8,581 nt of DNA from Flavobacteriia bacterium (GTDB taxonomy: Bacteria; Bacteroidota; Bacteroidia; Flavobacteriales; Flavobacteriaceae). Where the stretch lies: assembly GCA_011330545.1 (NCBI GenBank), contig DRQI01000115.1:1-8581 (forward strand), given 5' to 3'. Within the stretch, counting starts at the first letter, position 1. The number at the start of each line of letters is the position of its first letter. Of the stretch, positions 7,391 to 8,581 are shown in pieces. Under the pieces are notes generated by a model. The model had not been told where the DNA came from. It saw nothing but the letters and a program-made list of their open reading frames with translations, and did not search any database. The position numbers and the translations under genes were made by a program.

Positions 7391-7452
7391 GAAATCCCTA
7401 AGAATACATTCTTTGTTATCAAAAGCCTTATTATTTAAACAACATAAAAAAG

Positions 7453-7460
7453 TGAATTTG
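7453..7460 (+). promoter_or_regulatory. Possible -7 element for the PII-like/Fur/ATPase cluster
   Basis: TGAATTTG matches the Bacteroidetes TAnnTTTG -7 consensus at five of six defined bases and leaves a leader of about 30 bases before the ATG at 7496. No TTTG was found at the expected distance upstream (the nearest, 7412-7415, is too far), so this is weak. No copy of the 1167-1185 repeat occurs in this gap. Confidence 0.2.
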
Positions 7461-7495
7461 ATGATGATTAACCATGAACTATTAAATTATGCAAA

Positions 7496-7831
7496 ATGAA
7501 AGAAATTAAAGCATTTATAAAACCGAGTAAATTAGAAAAAGTAGTAGAAGCCCTAAAAGAAAATAACTTTGAGAGTGTTACCCTGTCAGAATGTGAAGGC
7601 ACAGGCGCTCATAGGCGCGAAGATTCATTACCGTCTTTAAAATTCCATTTTACCGATAGTAAAGTGATTAAATTAGAATTGGTATGCCAAGATGAAGAAG
7701 CTGACAACGTTGTAAAAATAATATGTCAGAATGCGGTAACACCCTATCCTGCAGATGGTATTATTTATATTTCAGACATTAGCGATGCTTACAGAATTAA
7801 GACTTGCGAATCGTTAAAAAGGTTCAGCTAA
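7496..7831 (+). CDS. Divergent PII-like signalling protein linked to metal efflux
   Basis: A 111-residue protein with the PII (GlnB-like) ferredoxin-like fold pattern: MKEIKAFIKPSKLEKVVEALKE matches the first strand and helix of PII, KLELVCQDEEADNVVKII the second half, and SDAYRIKT the C-terminal strand. PII proteins are trimers that sense small effectors and bind partner transporters or enzymes. Differences from classical PII are clear. The T-loop region (about 36-52, GTGAHRREDSLPSLKFHF) lacks the modifiable tyrosine. The B-loop, normally TGxxGDGKIF, reads TPYPADGIIY, losing the ATP-binding lysine and a glycine. Cys33, 64, 77 and 104 and His39 and 51 are present. I recall a PII subgroup reported next to heavy-metal efflux genes (called PII-NG), and this fits it by context. 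The Fur-family gene follows after 7 bases. A role in nitrogen control is unlikely, as no ammonium transporter or glutamine synthetase gene is nearby. Confidence 0.82.
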   Translation: MKEIKAFIKPSKLEKVVEALKENNFESVTLSECEGTGAHRREDSLPSLKFHFTDSKVIKLELVCQDEEADNVVKIICQNAVTPYPADGIIYISDISDAYRIKTCESLKRFS

Positions 7832-7838
7832 TAGTATT

Positions 7839-8282
7839 ATGGATGAATTGGAAAAAATATTAGAGGGTAATAATATAAAACCAACAGCCATGCGCCTGTT
7901 GGTTTTACAACTTATGCTGAGTAAAAATATTGCTATCAGTTTGACCGATTTAGAAAATTATTTTGAAAAATCTGATAGAACAACACTATACCGTACCTTA
8001 AAGACCTTTGTAAAAAAAGAAATTGCTCATAAGATTGATGATGGTACCGGAGTCACAAAATATGCCTTATGTAAAGAAAATTGCCATTGCCTGATAGATT
8101 CTGATTTACACTTGCATTTTCATTGTACTCATTGTAATGAAACTATATGTATGACCCATTATACCATACCGCCAATTAACTTGCCCGAAGGCTATGTTGC
8201 AGAATTTATAAATTTTGTAGTTCATGGTATTTGCGATAAATGCAGTGAATCTGTAAAAAAGAAATCTAAAGATTCAATATAA
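7839..8282 (+). CDS. Fur-family metal-responsive transcriptional repressor
   Basis: A 147-residue Fur-family regulator. The N-terminal winged helix (about 1-80) includes the recognition helix in DRTTLYRTLKTFVKK (46-60), a close match to the family T-x-YR-x-L pattern. The C-terminal dimerisation domain holds the metal sites: H91-x-H93-F-H95 with C96-x-x-C99, C104, H107, H129 and C132-x-x-C135. The two CxxC pairs (96/99 and 132/135) are the expected structural zinc site. The extra CKENCHC motif (Cys78, 82 and 84) is unusual and could form or extend a sensory site. The gene is 7 bases after the PII-like gene and 21 bases before a metal P-type ATPase. This context suggests control of metal export rather than iron uptake, but the sensed metal cannot be read from the sequence. 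The candidate target is the inverted repeat at 1167-1185. Confidence 0.9.
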   Translation: MDELEKILEGNNIKPTAMRLLVLQLMLSKNIAISLTDLENYFEKSDRTTLYRTLKTFVKKEIAHKIDDGTGVTKYALCKENCHCLIDSDLHLHFHCTHCNETICMTHYTIPPINLPEGYVAEFINFVVHGICDKCSESVKKKSKDSI

Positions 8283-8303
8283 GAATATAACAAACAACTA
8301 ATT

Positions 8304-8581
8304 ATGAAAAACGAACCCAAGAAAAAAGAGGATCATAACCATGAGCATAGTGGAATTTTAGGCAAAAAAACAGAATTGTATTTTGCTATTTTAAGTGGTG
8401 TATTTTTCTTTACAGGCTTATTTATAGAATTGGCTACAACATTGCCTGAGAGGGTGGCGATATACTGTTATATGGCAGCCTATTTCTTTGGAGGCTATTA
8501 TACAACCCTCGAAGCCATTGCAAAAGTTAGAAAAGGTGAGTTTGAAATTGATTTTTTAATGATAGTTGCCGCTGCCGGAGC
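8304..8581 (+). CDS. Heavy-metal-translocating P-type ATPase, N-terminal fragment (cut by window end)
   Basis: The reading frame opens at ATG 8304 and runs off the window after 92 codons. The start has a hydrophilic Lys-rich tail with HNHEH (residues 11-15), then two hydrophobic segments (about 27-46 and 52-69), and a stretch EAIAKVRKGEFEIDFLMIVAAAGA (69-92). The latter matches the conserved second-to-third helix region of CadA/ZntA-type P1B ATPases (R-x-x-x-x-DMNLLMxxAAxGA). These pumps export Zn, Cd, Pb, Co or Cu from the cytoplasm using ATP. No CxxC-containing heavy-metal-associated domain precedes the first helix; the short His motif takes its place. The CPC or equivalent metal-selecting motif and the DKTG phosphorylation site lie beyond the window, so the metal is undetermined. 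It follows the Fur-family gene by 21 bases and is probably co-transcribed. Confidence 0.85.
   Translation, partial: MKNEPKKKEDHNHEHSGILGKKTELYFAILSGVFFFTGLFIELATTLPERVAIYCYMAAYFFGGYYTTLEAIAKVRKGEFEIDFLMIVAAAG

Noticed and set aside
7174..7422. 82-codon minus-strand open frame across the adaptor end and the following gap
   Set aside because: The hydrophobic Phe/Ile/Asn-rich translation comes from antisense AT-rich DNA and half of it overlaps the adaptor gene; nothing supports expression.
7423..7495. Second copy of the 19-bp inverted repeat before the PII-like gene
   Set aside because: Only a TGCAA half-site (ATGCAAAATG around 7489) is present, with no matching second arm.

Overview
The window looks like chromosomal DNA from a member of the Flavobacteriia (Bacteroidetes). 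The DNA is visibly AT-rich, Shine-Dalgarno sequences are weak or absent before most starts, and the first two genes form the XrtF exosortase pair, which is known from flavobacteria. All eight genes lie on the plus strand and fall into three groups. No RNA gene, CRISPR array, insertion sequence or integration site is visible.

Region 1 (34-1021) holds a TTG-started exosortase-family membrane protease/transpeptidase, XrtF, overlapping by 8 bases a small four-helix membrane protein of the exosortase F-associated type. It has no evident link to the metal genes that follow and looks like ordinary flanking chromosome.

Region 2 (1022-7302) is a heavy-metal efflux operon. Its upstream region carries a 19-bp inverted repeat (1167-1185) that is a good candidate operator. 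The genes are a small secreted Cys-rich protein of the DUF6660 type, a very large fusion of a CzcA/CusA-type RND pump with a CzcC/TolC-type outer-membrane factor, and a lipoprotein CzcB-type adaptor. Together they would form an inner membrane-periplasm-outer membrane efflux system. The RND half lacks the CusA methionine triad, so divalent cations (Zn, Co, Cd, Ni) are more likely substrates than Cu(I)/Ag(I).

Region 3 (7303-8581) is a second cluster with tight spacing: a divergent PII-like protein, a Cys/His-rich Fur-family repressor 7 bases later, and 21 bases after that a heavy-metal P-type ATPase cut by the window end. A coherent model is that the Fur-family protein senses metal and controls the RND operon through the 19-bp repeat. 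The P-type ATPase would move metal from cytoplasm to periplasm and the RND system would expel it across the outer membrane. The role of the PII-like protein is open: its nucleotide-binding loop is degenerate and it lacks the usual T-loop tyrosine, so a metal- or ligand-responsive partner of the transporters is plausible.

The most unusual features are at the RND/outer-membrane-factor junction. It contains a complete internal signal peptide behind an in-frame ATG, preceded by a slippery A6 run at which a -1 shift would hit a stop codon 4 bases before that ATG. One A more or less therefore decides whether this locus makes one protein or two.
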